A DNA stretch of 8,509 bases, from contig JAGYNF010000065.1 in assembly GCA_018400215.1 (NCBI GenBank), positions 1 through 8,509 of the forward strand, in the 5' to 3' direction. The notes below the pieces were generated by a model. That model was not told the origin of the DNA, made no database searches, and was given only the letters and a program-made list of their open reading frames with translations. Origin of the DNA: Cyanobium sp. M55B138 (GTDB lineage: Bacteria > Cyanobacteriota > Cyanobacteriia > PCC-6307 > Cyanobiaceae). A program made the position numbers and the translations under genes. Shown one piece after another: positions 7,332-8,509 of this stretch; position 1 is the stretch's first letter, and the number at the start of each line of letters is the position of its first letter.

Positions 7332-8005
7332 TGGCCCCCCCTCCCGCCGCTCCCCGGCACCGCGGTGGCCAGCTCAGCCGCCGCCAGGCCCATCAGCTGA
7401 TGGACACCGCCTACCTGGCCGCCGCCACCGGCCTGCTCTGGCTGGCCCTCTACTACCTGCCCGTGGGCAGCCCCCTGTTCCGGCTGGCCCTGCCCCTGCC
7501 CCTGGCCCTGCTGCAGCTGCGCCATGGCTGGCGCTGCGCCGTGGAGGGGCTGGTGGTGACCAGCTTGCTGCTGGTGGCCTTGATGGGGCCGATCCGCGGC
7601 CCCCTGGTGATCTTTCCCTATGGCCTGCTGTCCCTGTGGCTGGGATGGTGTTGGCGGCGGCGCAGCAGTTGGTGGCTCAGCTGGGCCGTGGGCAGCGTGA
7701 TTGGCACCTTTGGGTTTCTGGTGCGGGTGGCGGTGCTGTCGCTGATGGTGGGGGAAAATCTCTGGGTGGTGATCACCACCGCGGCGGCTGGCCTGCTGGA
7801 GCGGCTGGCCGGGGTGGTGGGTCTGGCTGCGGCGGTGGAGATCGGCCAGGTGCAGATGGTGGCCGTGCTGTTGGTGTGGGTGCAGAACCTGATCGTGGTG
7901 CTCACCCTGCACGCCGTGGCCTACTGGATTTTCCCCCGGCTCCAGGCCCCCATCAGCGAGCCTCCGGCCGTGTTGCGGGCGCTGGTGGCGATCGATCCGC
8001 TTTGA
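7331..8005 (+). CDS. DUF2232-type polytopic membrane protein
   Basis: A 224-residue integral membrane protein. After a basic cytoplasmic-looking N-terminus (1-22, with LSRRQAHQLMDTAYLAAAT) I see about six or seven hydrophobic segments, roughly 27-43, 48-63, 72-87, 91-108, 114-140, 145-165 and 174-200, with an Arg-rich loop CWRRR (107-111). The TAYLAAATGLLWLALYYLPVG start and the gene position match my memory of the cyanobacterial DUF2232 (YybS-like) proteins found near topA in picocyanobacteria; that is recollection and not a search. I recall this family being grouped with vitamin-transporter S components, but am not sure. If so, placement before cobT would be suggestive. No catalytic motif is visible. 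The ATG at 7331 overlaps the lipoprotein stop, and the stop overlaps the cobT start. M24 is a weaker alternative start. Confidence 0.78.
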   Translation: MAPPPAAPRHRGGQLSRRQAHQLMDTAYLAAATGLLWLALYYLPVGSPLFRLALPLPLALLQLRHGWRCAVEGLVVTSLLLVALMGPIRGPLVIFPYGLLSLWLGWCWRRRSSWWLSWAVGSVIGTFGFLVRVAVLSLMVGENLWVVITTAAAGLLERLAGVVGLAAAVEIGQVQMVAVLLVWVQNLIVVLTLHAVAYWIFPRLQAPISEPPAVLRALVAIDPL

Positions 8006-8509
8006 GCGGCGCCCCCTGGCCGCCGTGGTCGCGCAGCCGGGTGCTGCTGCTGCTGGCGGCCACCGAAACGGCCGCGGTGCCGGGCATCTCCGCCGCCGGT
8101 GCCAGCCCCGAGGCCCGCCGTGCCACGGCCGCCGCCGACGCCGAGCTGCTGCTGGGTGGTCCGGGCAGTGTGCGGCCCCATGCCCTGCCGCCCCTGCCGG
8201 CGGGGGTGAGTCCGGCGCTGATCAGCCATGTGGTGCTGCGCCAGCTGGGTTGGCTGGAGCGGCTGCTGGTGGCCGACCTGGGCTGTGCCGTGGCCCCGGC
8301 GGTGCCCCACCTGCGCCCACCGGCCCTGGAGGCCAGCGGGCCAGCCCAGTGCCTTAGCACCGGCCAGGCCCTGGCCCCCCGGCGGGTGGAGGCCCTGCTG
8401 CGGCGCGGCCGGATCTGGGGGGAGCGGCTCGATCCGGCCGCACCGCTGCTGCTGGCCGAATCGGTGCCCGGCGGCACCAGCACGGCCCTGGCGGTGTTGC
8501 GGGGGCTGG
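8002..8509 (+). CDS. cobT: CobT-like nicotinate-nucleotide phosphoribosyltransferase, 3' end cut by the window edge
   Basis: The first 169 codons of a protein of the cyanobacterial/archaeal CobT-like family (TIGR00303 type). CobT enzymes move phosphoribose from nicotinate mononucleotide to the base that becomes the lower axial ligand of cobamides. Recognisable blocks are LLLLAATETAAVPGISAAGA (15-34), RRATAAADAELLL (39-51), LPAGVSPALISHV (65-77), CLSTGQAL (117-124), RIWGERL (137-143) and the Gly-rich ESVPGGTSTALAVL (153-166), which I take as the counterpart of the GNTT substrate-binding loop of classical CobT. The C-terminal half, with the expected catalytic glutamate, is outside the window. 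The best start is the TTG at 8002, overlapping the DUF2232 stop by four bases (TTGA). A GTG at 8041 would also keep the conserved core. There is no ATG in frame upstream. Confidence 0.88.
   Translation, partial: MSGAPWPPWSRSRVLLLLAATETAAVPGISAAGASPEARRATAAADAELLLGGPGSVRPHALPPLPAGVSPALISHVVLRQLGWLERLLVADLGCAVAPAVPHLRPPALEASGPAQCLSTGQALAPRRVEALLRRGRIWGERLDPAAPLLLAESVPGGTSTALAVLRGL

Noticed and set aside
7154..7912. Minus-strand open frame opposite the lipoprotein and DUF2232 genes
   Set aside because: His/Gln-rich shadow translation. The plus-strand genes have a lipobox, hydrophobic segments and coupled junctions.
7921..8483. Overlapping minus-strand open frames opposite the cobT start, and a plus-strand frame at 8025
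   Set aside because: Low-complexity Ala/Gly/Arg/Ser translations in the wrong frames. The frame from 8002 carries recognisable CobT-like motifs.

Overview
The window looks like chromosomal DNA from a GC-rich unicellular cyanobacterium of the marine/freshwater picocyanobacterial type (Synechococcus/Cyanobium-like). The grounds are a cyanobacterial-type NdhB, a TopA and a CobT-like protein that closely resemble what I remember of that group, two HIP1 palindromes (GCGATCGC), very high third-position GC, and tightly packed genes. The genus is an inference; no search was run.

Layout, left to right. A plus-strand periplasmic M23 (LytM-type) metallopeptidase enters from the left edge and is probably missing its signal peptide (1-1002). 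It is followed by a compact ParD/ParE-like toxin-antitoxin pair (1077-1669) with a candidate tandem-palindrome operator just upstream. This pair has clearly more A/T-ending codons than its neighbours. A 76-base convergent gap with a hairpin separates it from a minus-strand pair read right to left: ndhB (4033-2462), the NDH-1 proton-pumping subunit 2, and a MacB/LolD-type ABC ATPase (2462-1746) coupled to it by a TGATG stop/start overlap. No permease for the ATPase is in the window.

A 107-base divergent intergenic region (4034-4140) serves ndhB leftwards and a rightward operon. That operon is topA (4141-6873), a small Pro/Ala-rich lipoprotein (6873-7331), a DUF2232-type membrane protein (7331-8005) and the start of a CobT-like phosphoribosyltransferase (8002 to the right edge). 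Each junction overlaps (TGATG, TGATG, TTGA), so all four genes are likely co-transcribed and translationally coupled.

Functionally the window mixes housekeeping genes (DNA supercoiling, cyclic/respiratory electron flow, cobamide lower-ligand activation, cell-wall remodelling) with one accessory module, the toxin-antitoxin pair. The least explained items are the lipoprotein and the DUF2232 protein locked between topA and cobT, and the permease-less ATPase coupled to ndhB. I saw no tRNA, rRNA, CRISPR array, insertion sequence or prophage gene, and no clearly new multi-gene system.
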